Source of the DNA: Shinella sp.
GTDB taxonomy: Bacteria; Pseudomonadota; Alphaproteobacteria; Rhizobiales; Rhizobiaceae
Reading direction: 5' to 3'
Assembly: GCA_003248775.1 (NCBI GenBank)
Contig: QFQX01000001.1
Coordinates: forward strand, 124,001-188,000
Length of the DNA: 64,000 nt
Part shown: in pieces, positions 1 through 7,705 of the stretch
How the letters are laid out: the number at the start of each line of letters is the position of its first letter
How positions within the stretch are numbered: the stretch's first letter is position 1
The notes under the pieces: generated by a model
What the model saw: only the letters and a program-made list of their open reading frames with translations
Database searches by the model: none
Told to the model about the DNA's origin: nothing
Program-made: the position numbers and the translations under genes

Positions 1-100
1 TCCGCTCCACCTCGTCCTCATGCGGATAGATTTCCGTCTCGACGAAATCCCGCACCGTCTTGACGATCATTTCTTGTTCTTCGGTCAGCCCGAAATTCAT
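1..100 (-). CDS. Acyl-CoA dehydrogenase, N-terminal fragment (cut by window edge)
   Basis: Reading leftwards from the ATG at 98-100, about 33 residues are visible, starting MNFGLTEEQEMIVKTVRDFV. This is the usual helical N-terminus of the acyl-CoA dehydrogenase family (flavoprotein, alpha-beta dehydrogenation of acyl-CoAs). An AGGGA ribosome site lies seven bases upstream of the ATG. The gene is the third in a leftward series after the carnitine genes, so a crotonobetainyl-CoA or butyryl-CoA dehydrogenase role is possible. The catalytic part lies outside the window, so the substrate is not decided. Confidence 0.75.
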   Translation of the reverse strand, partial: MNFGLTEEQEMIVKTVRDFVETEIYPHEDEVER

Positions 101-130
101 GCGTTTTCCCTCACTCCAGTGCGTCGTAAC

Positions 131-241
131 TCCCCCTCATCCGGCTGCCGCCGTCTTCTCCCCGCAAGCCGGGAGAAGGTCGATGTGGTGCCGTCTCCGT
201 TCCCTCTCCCCGCTTGCGGGGAGAGGGTCAGGGTGAGGGGC
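131..241. repeat. RIME-like palindromic intergenic repeat, copy 1
   Basis: About 110 bases between the acyl-CoA dehydrogenase and the carnitine dehydrogenase contain two consecutive imperfect palindromes. The first is centred near 167 (TTCTCCCCGCAAGCCGGGAG) and the second near 216 (CTCTCCCCGCTTGCGGGGAG). The whole element begins CCCCTCAT and ends GTGAGGGG. The architecture matches the Rhizobium-specific intergenic mosaic elements (RIME). A second copy in the same orientation lies at 1791-1905. The palindromes could form strong RNA hairpins and affect mRNA stability between the genes; that is inference. Confidence 0.85.
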
Positions 242-269
242 GAGGACAGCGTTGACACCATGATCCTGC

Positions 270-1766
270 CTACCGCTTCTGTCCTACATGCCGTCCCGCC
301 GCTTCCGGCTTCGGGAGGGCGGAATGGACCTCGGCGATTGCCTTCACCTTCGAAAGCACGCTTTCCGGAGCAGGCGCCGCTTTGCCGGCCTTGGCGTCGA
401 CATGCAGCAGCATCTGCTCGGCGGTTGCGATTGCCTCGTCGTCCGCAGTGCGGTGGATCGTGTGGAAGACGTGGATGCGCTTCTCGTCCACAGAGAGAAC
501 CTGGCAGGTGGAATAGAGTGCTTCGTTGACCTTGGCTTCGCCGAGATGGCGAATGTGGGTCTCGACCGTGTAGTAGCTGTGGCCGTCCTTCACATAGGCG
601 TCGTCCACGCCAATCAGGCGGAGCAGGGCGTCCGAAGTGTCGCCGAAGACCTGCAGGTAGCGAAACTCGGTCATGTGGCCGTTGTAGTCGGCCCAGGACG
701 GGTTGACCTTGACGTCGAGAAGGCGGAGCGGCTTTGCGGCGCTGGTATCGACCGAGAGCTTGCCGGCATTGGCCCATAGGCGGGATTCAAAATCAGCGAG
801 CAGCTTGCCGGCGCCCCAGCCCTTGCCGCCGTTTCCGCCCTTCAGCGCCTGCATGATACCGACGAGATTCTCGTCGCGGATGCGTTCGAGCTCGCGGATG
901 CCATGGGCGCCGGATTGTGCATCCGACTGGCTGCCGATCTTGTCGACCAGCGCATCATCGAGATCGACGACGTCGGTAAACTTGGTCCAGGGCCATTGGA
1001 GACAAGGGCCGAACTGGGCGAGGAAGTGGCGCATGCCGGCCTCACCACCAGCGATGCGATAGGTCTCGAACAGACCCATCTGCGCCCAGCGCATGCCGAA
1101 CGAATAGCGGATAACGTTGTCGAGGGTTTCGGTATCGCAGATGTCGTCCTGAATCAGCCAGAGCGCTTCGCGCCACAGGGCTTCGAGCAAGCGGTCGCCG
1201 ACGAAAGCCTCGATTTCCTTGGCGATGACCACGCCTTCCATGCCGATGGTGGCGGCGAGTTCCTTGGCTTTCGCGATGGTTTCCTTCGAGGTTTTCTGGC
1301 CGCCGACGAGTTCGACCAGCGGCAGCAGGTAGACGGGATTGTAGGGATGGGCGACGAAGAAGCGTTCCGGATGCTTCATGTCGCGCTGGAGATCGGTCGG
1401 CATCAGGCCGGAGGTGGAGGAGCCGATCAGGGCGGACGGGTTTGCAGCCGCGTCGATCTGGGTCAGCACTCCCCGCTTCAGGTCCAGCCGCTCGGGCACG
1501 CTTTCCTGAATCCAGTCAGCGCCTTGCACGGCTTCCTCAATGCTTGATGCGAAGGAAAGCGTGCCTCGCGGCGGCAGCGGGGCCATGGTCAGCATGCCAT
1601 AGGCACGCTCGGCATTGGCCAGCACTTCGCCGACGATGCGGGTCGCTTCCGGATGCGGGTCGTACATCGAGACGTCGATGCCCGCGAGCAGGAAGCGGGC
1701 GGCCCATGCCCCGCCGATGACGCCGCCGCCGACACAGGCGGCCTTGTTGATCTTGGTCATTTTCAC
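270..1766 (-). CDS. lcdH: L-carnitine 3-dehydrogenase fused to betainyl-CoA thioesterase
   Basis: The first ~320 residues are a 3-hydroxyacyl-CoA-dehydrogenase-type enzyme with a Rossmann motif GGGVIGG near residues 13-19. They are expected to oxidise L-carnitine to 3-dehydrocarnitine with NAD. From about residue 345 a hot-dog thioesterase domain follows, with the typical WADYNGHM segment. This makes the 498-residue protein longer than a plain carnitine dehydrogenase. Such fusions are known from Sinorhizobium, where the thioesterase releases glycine betaine from betainyl-CoA. The start is GTG at 1766 (AAGG five bases before); an in-frame ATG at 1760 is the alternative. The gene lies between the BKACE gene and the acyl-CoA dehydrogenase on the same strand, separated from each by a RIME repeat. 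Confidence 0.88.
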   Translation of the reverse strand: MKMTKINKAACVGGGVIGGAWAARFLLAGIDVSMYDPHPEATRIVGEVLANAERAYGMLTMAPLPPRGTLSFASSIEEAVQGADWIQESVPERLDLKRGVLTQIDAAANPSALIGSSTSGLMPTDLQRDMKHPERFFVAHPYNPVYLLPLVELVGGQKTSKETIAKAKELAATIGMEGVVIAKEIEAFVGDRLLEALWREALWLIQDDICDTETLDNVIRYSFGMRWAQMGLFETYRIAGGEAGMRHFLAQFGPCLQWPWTKFTDVVDLDDALVDKIGSQSDAQSGAHGIRELERIRDENLVGIMQALKGGNGGKGWGAGKLLADFESRLWANAGKLSVDTSAAKPLRLLDVKVNPSWADYNGHMTEFRYLQVFGDTSDALLRLIGVDDAYVKDGHSYYTVETHIRHLGEAKVNEALYSTCQVLSVDEKRIHVFHTIHRTADDEAIATAEQMLLHVDAKAGKAAPAPESVLSKVKAIAEVHSALPKPEAAGRHVGQKR

Positions 1767-1790
1767 TTTTGCCTTGTCCGAGGTTGAGAG

Positions 1791-1905
1791 CCCCTCATCC
1801 GGCTGCCGCCACCTTCTCCCCGCAGGCGGGGCGAAGGGGATGTGGCGCGGCCGTTGCCTCCCGGACTCCCTCTCCCCGCTTGCGGGGAGAGGGTTGGGGT
1901 GAGGG
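1791..1905. repeat. RIME-like palindromic intergenic repeat, copy 2
   Basis: This is the same element as at 131-241: a CCCCTCATCCGGCTGCCGCC start, a first palindrome around 1825, a second one around 1880 (CTCTCCCCGCTTGCGGGGAG) and a GTGAGGGGC end. It fills nearly all of the gap between the BKACE and carnitine dehydrogenase genes. The two copies differ mainly in the middle spacer and around the first hairpin. Confidence 0.87.
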
Positions 1906-1916
1906 GCCGGTCTTGC

Positions 1917-2819
1917 TTATCGTTTCACCAGCTTCAGCTTTTCACGCACTTCGGCCGGACCGATGACGCGGGCGCCCATGCCTTCGATGACCTGTACGGC
2001 CTTCTCGACGAGCTGGGCGTTGGTGGCGAGCTGGCCCTTGCCGACATAAAGATTGTCCTCGAGGCCGACGCGGACATTGCCGCCGGCGAGCACGGCGGCT
2101 GCCGGATAGGCCATGGCATTGCGGCCGATGGAGAAGGCGGAGAAGGTCCAGTGCGACGGTACATTGTTGACCATCGCCATGAAGGTGTTGAGGTCATCGG
2201 GCGCGCCCCACGGAATGCCCATGCAGAGCTGGATCAGGACCGGGTCCTCGATCAGGCCTTCCTCGGCGAGCTGCTTGGCGAACCAGAGGTGACCGGTGTC
2301 GAAGGCCTCGATCTCGGGGCGAACGCCGAGGTCCGTCATCTGCTTCGCCATGGCGCGCAGCATGGACGGCGTGTTGGTCATCACGTAGTCGCCGAGGTTG
2401 AAGTTCATCGTGCCGCAGTCGAGCGTGCAGATTTCCGGCAGGCACTCGGCAACGTGGGAGACGCGCTCGGTGGCACCGGCCATGTCGGTGCCCTTCGGGT
2501 TCAGGGGAAGGGGGCTTTCGACATCGCCGAAAATCAGGTCGCCGCCCATGCCGGCGGTGAGGTTCAGGACCACGTCGACATCGGCTGCGCGGATGCGGTC
2601 GGTCACTTCCCTGTAGAGTTCGTTGCGGCGGCTTGCTGCACCCGTCTCCGGCTCGCGGACGTGGCAGTGGACGACGGCAGCGCCCGCCTTTGCCGCATCG
2701 ATGGCGCTTTCGGCGATCTGCTGGGGGGTAATCGGTACGTGCTTCGACCTGGAAGTGGTGTCGCCGGCGCCGGTGACGGCACAGGTGATGAAGACGTCGC
2801 GATTCATGGCTAGTGGCAC
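1917..2819 (-). CDS. 3-keto acid cleavage enzyme (BKACE), dehydrocarnitine-cleaving
   Basis: A 300-residue protein of the beta-keto acid cleavage family (formerly DUF849/Kce). The N-terminal VFITCAVTGAGD segment, the metal-binding-type VVHCHVREP motif and the MGIPWGAPDD segment are recognisable. The family condenses a beta-keto acid with acetyl-CoA to give acetoacetate and a new CoA ester. In this context the substrate should be 3-dehydrocarnitine, giving betainyl-CoA for the thioesterase fused to the next gene. The GTG at 2819 has a GGGAG site at good distance; the ATG four codons later is possible. It is the first gene of the leftward carnitine operon and diverges from the regulator at 2943. 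Confidence 0.88.
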   Translation of the reverse strand: MPLAMNRDVFITCAVTGAGDTTSRSKHVPITPQQIAESAIDAAKAGAAVVHCHVREPETGAASRRNELYREVTDRIRAADVDVVLNLTAGMGGDLIFGDVESPLPLNPKGTDMAGATERVSHVAECLPEICTLDCGTMNFNLGDYVMTNTPSMLRAMAKQMTDLGVRPEIEAFDTGHLWFAKQLAEEGLIEDPVLIQLCMGIPWGAPDDLNTFMAMVNNVPSHWTFSAFSIGRNAMAYPAAAVLAGGNVRVGLEDNLYVGKGQLATNAQLVEKAVQVIEGMGARVIGPAEVREKLKLVKR

Positions 2820-2891
2820 GGTCAGGTTCTCCCTCTTTTGTTGGAGCCATTACGTGCCAGTTTTGTTGGACGTGCTTTGCATGAACGGATC

Positions 2892-2907
2892 GATTCTATA
2901 CAGTATC
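2892..2907. promoter_or_regulatory. Candidate CdhR operator in the divergent promoter region
   Basis: The 123-base gap between the divergent BKACE and regulator genes holds the interrupted dyad GATTCTATACAGTATC (12 of 16 positions symmetric). AraC/GlxA-type regulators usually bind such regions next to the catabolic operon they activate. The dyad is visible; binding is inference. Confidence 0.3.
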
Positions 2908-2942
2908 GGAATTGATCAGATGCTCTTTCAAAAGACGCTTGC

Positions 2943-3926
2943 ATGGCGGAAGACCCGATCCAGACGACCGCGCTCGACATTCTTGTCGTTCCGGACACCA
3001 ACCTCATCCTCGTCGCTTCGGTGATCGAGCCGCTGCGCGTCGCCAATCGGGTCAGCGGTCTTGACCTTTACCGCTGGCGCATCATGAGCCCGGACGGGCT
3101 GGCCATCGAGACGAAGAGCCGTATTCCGGTGCCGGTCGATGAAGCGTTCCGGCCGGAGAACGAGACAACCCCGCTGTTCGTGCTGTCGAGCCACAACTGG
3201 CGGCGTTATGCGACGTCGGCGCTGAAAACACTGCTGGCCAAGACCGCCCGCCACAGGAGCGTCGTTGCCGGTATAGAATCGGGCACATGGCTGTTGGCCG
3301 AGACGGCGCTGCTCGACGGTTTCTCGGCAACCTCGCACTGGGAAGACTACGAGGAGTTTTCCTCCTCCTATCCGCAGGTGCGCACCGTTCGGGAGCGCTA
3401 CGTGATCGACGGAAAGCGCATCACCACCGGCGGCTCCCTGCCGACACTCGACCTGATGCTGGAGTTGATCCGTCGTCGCCACGGCTATTCCATGGCGCTG
3501 GAGGTGTCGCGGCAGTTCATCTACGAGCAGGGCGGGACGCCGGGCGATGCGACGGCCATGCCCTCGACCGGCAGCGTGCGACTGGCCGATCCGAGGGTCA
3601 GCCATGCCATGCGATTGATGGAGGAGCATATCGAGCAACCGCTGACGCTGGCGCGGCTCGCCCGGCGCGTCGGCGTCAGCGACCGTTACCTGCAATCCCT
3701 GTTTCGGGAGACGATCGGCGCGCCGCCGCATGTGCATTATCTGGCGCTTCGGCTCAATGCGGCGCGGCGCAAGGTGATCGAGACGCGGCTCGCCTTTGCC
3801 GATATCGCGGCGCTGACCGGTTTCAATTCGGCCTCGGCCTTTGCCCGCAGCTACCGGGCCCATTTCCGGGAAAGCGCTTCCGACACCCGCCGACGCTTGC
3901 GGCCAGGCAGCGGCATGGTCGCGTAG
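2943..3926 (+). CDS. cdhR: GlxA/AraC-family regulator, CdhR-like
   Basis: A 327-residue protein with a DJ-1/PfpI-like N-terminal domain (about residues 10-190, including the ILVVPDTNLILVASVIEPLR start) and an AraC helix-turn-helix domain at about 220-320 (LARLARRVGVSDRYLQSLFR and ALTGFNSASAFARSYRAHF). This architecture is that of GlxA-type regulators, including Pseudomonas CdhR, which activates carnitine genes. Its divergent position next to the BKACE gene supports control of the carnitine operon. The gene ends 10 bases before the convergent SDR gene. The exact effector (carnitine or dehydrocarnitine) is inferred from family and context. Confidence 0.82.
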   Translation: MAEDPIQTTALDILVVPDTNLILVASVIEPLRVANRVSGLDLYRWRIMSPDGLAIETKSRIPVPVDEAFRPENETTPLFVLSSHNWRRYATSALKTLLAKTARHRSVVAGIESGTWLLAETALLDGFSATSHWEDYEEFSSSYPQVRTVRERYVIDGKRITTGGSLPTLDLMLELIRRRHGYSMALEVSRQFIYEQGGTPGDATAMPSTGSVRLADPRVSHAMRLMEEHIEQPLTLARLARRVGVSDRYLQSLFRETIGAPPHVHYLALRLNAARRKVIETRLAFADIAALTGFNSASAFARSYRAHFRESASDTRRRLRPGSGMVA

Positions 3927-3936
3927 TTTTCGCCGT

Positions 3937-4698
3937 TCAGGATACCGTTTCGCCGCCGTCGATCACGAGGACCTGGCCGGTCATGTAGGACGAGCGGTCG
4001 GAGACGAGGAAGAGAACGGCTTCCGCGATCTCGTCGGTGCTGCCGAAGCGGCCGAGCGGCACCTTTCGCCGGATATAGGCTTCAAGCTCTTCCCTGCCGC
4101 CCATCTGGCGGATGAAGGGATCGTTGAAGGGAGTGTCGACCCAGCCCGGGCAAAGGGCGTTTACCCGGATGCCGAACTTCGCATAGTCACCGGCCATCTG
4201 TTTCGTCATGGCGATGACTGCGTGTTTGGAGGTGGTGTAGGCGATCATCTCGCGGTCGTAGAGAATGCCCGAGGATGACGAGGTGTTGACGATGGCTCCG
4301 CGACCGGCAGCCTTCATTGCCGGCATGACGAGGCGAGCTGCCATGAAATGGGCCCGCACGTTCAGGTCCCAGGAACGGTCGAAGCCTTCGGTGGAGACTG
4401 TTTCCAGATCGCCCTCGACCTGAGCTCCTGCATGGTTGTGCAGGATGTCGATCCTGCCATGACGGGCAAGCGCGCCGGCAAATCCATCGCTGAGGGCGGC
4501 ATCGTCGGTGACGTCTATAACGAGCGCCTCAGCCGAACCTCCCGCTGCCTCGATATCCGCTACGGTGAATTGCGCCGCGTCGGCGTTCCGGTCGGCAACG
4601 ACGACATGGGCACCCTCGCGGGCGATGATCTCGGCGGAAGCGCGGCCGATGCCCGAGCCGGCGCCGGTGACGATGGCGACGCGGTCCTTGAGGATCAT
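3937..4698 (-). CDS. Short-chain dehydrogenase/reductase (SDR)
   Basis: A 253-residue classical SDR. The cofactor motif TGAGSGIG spans residues 11-18, NHAG is at 88-91, and the catalytic Ser lies around 140, with Tyr154 and Lys158 in YTTSK. The C-terminal SSYMTGQVLVIDGG segment is typical of the FabG-like branch. An Asp after the second beta strand (VVADR) favours NAD over NADP. It starts five bases after the permease gene ends, so it is the last gene of the PotABCD-type operon. The substrate is probably the imported compound or a derivative of it, but the sequence does not name it. Confidence 0.85.
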   Translation of the reverse strand: MILKDRVAIVTGAGSGIGRASAEIIAREGAHVVVADRNADAAQFTVADIEAAGGSAEALVIDVTDDAALSDGFAGALARHGRIDILHNHAGAQVEGDLETVSTEGFDRSWDLNVRAHFMAARLVMPAMKAAGRGAIVNTSSSSGILYDREMIAYTTSKHAVIAMTKQMAGDYAKFGIRVNALCPGWVDTPFNDPFIRQMGGREELEAYIRRKVPLGRFGSTDEIAEAVLFLVSDRSSYMTGQVLVIDGGETVS

Positions 4699-4703
4699 GG
4701 GAT

Positions 4704-5528
4704 TTACTCCGTTTCCGAAGACGCAGGCTTGCGCTCGCGCATCAGGCTGCGTGCGCCGACGATCATCAGCAGAGAGGCGGCGAGCACCATGGATGCGACG
4801 GCGTTGATCTCCGGCGTGATGCCTCGGCGGATCGAGGCGAAGACATACATCGGCAGCGTGGTCTTCGAGCCAGCGACGAAGAAGGCGATGATGAAATCGT
4901 CGAACGAGAAGGTGAAGGCGAGCAGGAAGCCGGCCACGATGGATGGCAGGATCTGCGGCAGGACGATGGAGCGGAAGGTGGTGAACGGCGTGGCGTAGAG
5001 GTCGCTCGAGGCTTCCACTATATCCCGGCCGAGGCTGGCGATACGCGCCTTCACGATCATGGTCACGAGCGCCATGCTGAACAGGCCGTGGGCCGCGATC
5101 ACGGAGCCGTAACCGAGCCCCAGTTTCGGCGCGACTTCACCCGGCCAGATCGCAGTCAGTGCCGGATTGATGAAATTGAACACCTCGACCAGTGCAACCA
5201 GCGTTGCAATGCCGATGACGACGCCCGGAACGACAATGGCCGCGGAAAACAGGCCATCGAATATAGCCCGCATGCGCGGCGACATGCGCTCCATCGCAAG
5301 GGCCGCCATGGTGCCGAAGAGGGCGGCGAGCAGGGCGCTGGTCAGGCCGATGACGAGACTGTTCCACAGCGCATTCATCAGGAAGCTGTTGCCGAGCGCC
5401 TTGCCGTACCACTGGGTCGAGAAGCCGATGAACTCGGACGCGTTGCGACCGGCATTGAACGAGAACAGGACGACGAGGGCGATCGGCGCGTAAAGGAACA
5501 GGTAGACGCTGGTTATGAAGGCGCGCAT
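4704..5528 (-). CDS. ABC importer inner-membrane permease, PotC-like
   Basis: A 274-residue membrane protein starting MRAFITSVYLFLYAPIALVV, with about six transmembrane helices. The EAA-type loop that contacts the ATPase is at IVEASSDLYATPFTTFRSIVLPQ. It belongs to the PotC branch of spermidine/putrescine-type permeases. Its ATG shares one base with the stop of the PotB-like gene (TGATG), which indicates translational coupling and a heterodimeric channel. The much longer open frame extending upstream from here is the shadow of the PotB-like gene. Confidence 0.88.
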   Translation of the reverse strand: MRAFITSVYLFLYAPIALVVLFSFNAGRNASEFIGFSTQWYGKALGNSFLMNALWNSLVIGLTSALLAALFGTMAALAMERMSPRMRAIFDGLFSAAIVVPGVVIGIATLVALVEVFNFINPALTAIWPGEVAPKLGLGYGSVIAAHGLFSMALVTMIVKARIASLGRDIVEASSDLYATPFTTFRSIVLPQILPSIVAGFLLAFTFSFDDFIIAFFVAGSKTTLPMYVFASIRRGITPEINAVASMVLAASLLMIVGARSLMRERKPASSETE

Positions 5529-6391
5529 CAGACGAGATCCACTTGTCTTGTGCCCGAGACCCGCCAGGCGATCCGCATGGCGATCATCAGGACGATGACG
5601 ACGATGAGCACGAGGGTGACGGCAATCGCCGAGCCGAACGGCCAGTTGCGCGATTGCAGGAAGAGGTCGACCAGCGCGTTTCCGAGGAAGAAGACCTTGC
5701 CGCCGCCGAGAAGCTGCGGGATCAGATATTCGCCGAGCAGCAGGATGGTGACGAGCGCCACGCCGGTCATGACGCCGGGCAGGGAGAGGGGCAGGGTGAC
5801 GCTGATAAAGGTCGAGATCGGTCTGGCGCCAAGATCGGCGGAGGCTTCCAGCAGGCGTCGGTCGAGCTTCTCGAGGCTGACATAGATCGGCATGATCATC
5901 AGCGGAAGATAGCCATAGACGATGCCGAGCAGGACCGCGCCGGGCGTGTTGAGCATGCGGACATTCTCGATACCGCTCATGTCGAGCAGGTTCGGAATGC
6001 CGCGCGAGCCGAGAATATACATCCAGGCATAGGTGCGCACGAGCAGGCTCGTCCAGAAGGGAATGATGACGAGTGAGACCAGCAGGAGCCGGTGGTTGGG
6101 GTTCGATTTGACCGCGAGATAATAGGCAGCCGGATAGGCGATCAGCAGGCAGAGCAGGGAGCCGATCGGCGCCAGCGTCAGCGTGTTGACATAGGCCATC
6201 GAGCGGGCGCCGAGATTGGCGTAGTGCTCCAGCGTGAAGCCGGGCTGATAGCCGCCGGCCGCGCCGCGTTCGCCGAAGGAGAAGACCACCATGGCGATGA
6301 ACGGCAGCACCAGGAAGAAGAACAACCATAGGGCCGCCGGCGCGATCAGCGCCGCGGTCACAAGCTTTTTCCTTGTGTCGAGACTGGCCAT
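5528..6391 (-). CDS. ABC importer inner-membrane permease, PotB-like
   Basis: A 287-residue permease with about six membrane helices. The first is at residues 12-36 (ALIAPAALWLFFFLVLPFIA), and the EAA loop is at LLEASADLGARPISTFISVTLP. It is the PotB-type partner of the following PotC-like protein and overlaps it by one base. It lies 108 bases downstream of the substrate-binding protein gene in the same leftward operon. The substrate class is polyamine-, opine- or betaine-like by family only. Confidence 0.88.
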   Translation of the reverse strand: MASLDTRKKLVTAALIAPAALWLFFFLVLPFIAMVVFSFGERGAAGGYQPGFTLEHYANLGARSMAYVNTLTLAPIGSLLCLLIAYPAAYYLAVKSNPNHRLLLVSLVIIPFWTSLLVRTYAWMYILGSRGIPNLLDMSGIENVRMLNTPGAVLLGIVYGYLPLMIMPIYVSLEKLDRRLLEASADLGARPISTFISVTLPLSLPGVMTGVALVTILLLGEYLIPQLLGGGKVFFLGNALVDLFLQSRNWPFGSAIAVTLVLIVVIVLMIAMRIAWRVSGTRQVDLV

Positions 6392-6499
6392 GGGTCGAAA
6401 TAGGTCCTGAAGCGGTTTGAGCGAAAGATCCCCGCCGTGGTCTGCCTTGTACCGGCGGGGGATGGGACGCGGGCGGCGATGAACCGCCCGGGTTCATGC

Positions 6500-7660
6500 T
6501 CAGGCCGATTTGAACCGTGCCATCAACTCGGCGCGGCCGGGATCGGTCAGCGTCACGGCTGCGCCGAATTCGAGCGGCGTGAGTGCAGCTTCGTCCGGAT
6601 AGACGATCTTGTTCGAGGTGATTTCCTTCGGCAGCAGGTCGATGACGCGGCTGTCGGTTGCCGGAGCGCCGTTGGCGATGTGTTCCTTCACCGCGACGGC
6701 CGGGTCCATCAGGAAGTTCAGGAGCGCATATCCGGCTGCCTTGTTCGGGGCATCCTTCGGGATCGCGTAATAGTCGGTCCAGATCTCGCCACCGTCCTTG
6801 CCAAGGATGTAGGCGATGTCGGGAATATCGCGGTTGAGCTGGGCGCCGTCATTGGTCCAGCACATGGTCAGCCATGCGTCGCCGGCGCGCATGGCGGGCT
6901 GGTAGTCGCTGTTGATGGCGAAGAGATGCGGCTTTACCTTGAGCAGCAGTTCTTCGGCCTTGGCGAGTTCTTCCGGCTTGATCGAGTTGAAGGAGTAACC
7001 GAGCGACACCAGCGCGTTGCCGATGGTGGTGAGCTGGTAGTCATGAACCATGGCGCGGCCGTTGGCTTCGGCCATGGCGACTTCGAAGAAGTCCTTCCAG
7101 CTTGCCATCGGCTTCTTGACCTTGTCGGTGTTGACCGCAAAACCGGTGGTTCCCCAGTTCTTCGGAAGGGCAAAGGTCTTGCCGTCGACCTTGCCTTCTG
7201 AGGTAAAACGCGGGTTCTCGGTCGCAGCGCTGAAGTTCGGCACCTTGGTCAGGTCGAGTTCGTCGATCAGGCCGAGCTGGACATATGTCGAGATCGTGTA
7301 GTTGGTCGGCACGAACAGGTCCCAGCCGGAAGCGCCGGCCTGAAGCTTGGCCAGCATCTCCTCGTTGGAGCCGAAGACGTTGACCTCGACGGCAACGCCG
7401 GTCGCGGCGGTGAAGGCTTCGAAGGTTGCCGGATCGTGGTAGTTCGGCCATGTGGCGATCGACATCTGCTTGCCGAGATCCTCAGCCATCGCCATGGAAC
7501 CAAAGGGGCGCATCGCGCCGCCCATGACGGTGGCCGCAAGGCCAAGACCGGTTACGCCGAGGAAGTGACGGCGGCTCACGGAACCACGCTTCAGGCGCAT
7601 GAACTCGTCCATGAAGCGTTCGGGCGTGATCAGCGAATTATCCTTTTCTTTCCTGCTCAT
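6500..7660 (-). CDS. ABC importer periplasmic substrate-binding protein, PotD-like, Tat-exported
   Basis: A 386-residue extracellular solute-binding protein. It carries a twin-arginine signal (SRRHFLG at about residues 29-35, followed by a hydrophobic stretch), so it is probably exported folded by the Tat system, unlike E. coli PotD. The mature part shows the PotD-type start (ISIATWPNYH-like, here MSIATWPNYHDP) and late LLNFLMDPAVAVKEHIANGAP. Neighbouring ATPase and permease genes complete the importer. The ligand is not readable from the sequence; the adjacent carnitine genes make a trimethylammonium compound one candidate among polyamines and related amines. Confidence 0.86.
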   Translation of the reverse strand: MSRKEKDNSLITPERFMDEFMRLKRGSVSRRHFLGVTGLGLAATVMGGAMRPFGSMAMAEDLGKQMSIATWPNYHDPATFEAFTAATGVAVEVNVFGSNEEMLAKLQAGASGWDLFVPTNYTISTYVQLGLIDELDLTKVPNFSAATENPRFTSEGKVDGKTFALPKNWGTTGFAVNTDKVKKPMASWKDFFEVAMAEANGRAMVHDYQLTTIGNALVSLGYSFNSIKPEELAKAEELLLKVKPHLFAINSDYQPAMRAGDAWLTMCWTNDGAQLNRDIPDIAYILGKDGGEIWTDYYAIPKDAPNKAAGYALLNFLMDPAVAVKEHIANGAPATDSRVIDLLPKEITSNKIVYPDEAALTPLEFGAAVTLTDPGRAELMARFKSA

Positions 7661-7705
7661 GTTGCTGTTCCCTTTGTTTTTCGTGATGTTTTCTTGTAAT
7701 GCGCG

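Noticed and set aside
4704..6497. A 597-codon frame covering both permeases of the first importer
   Set aside because: Only the last 274 codons (PotC-like) are coding. The front part is out of frame with the PotB-like gene and shows a low-complexity Arg/His-rich sequence.
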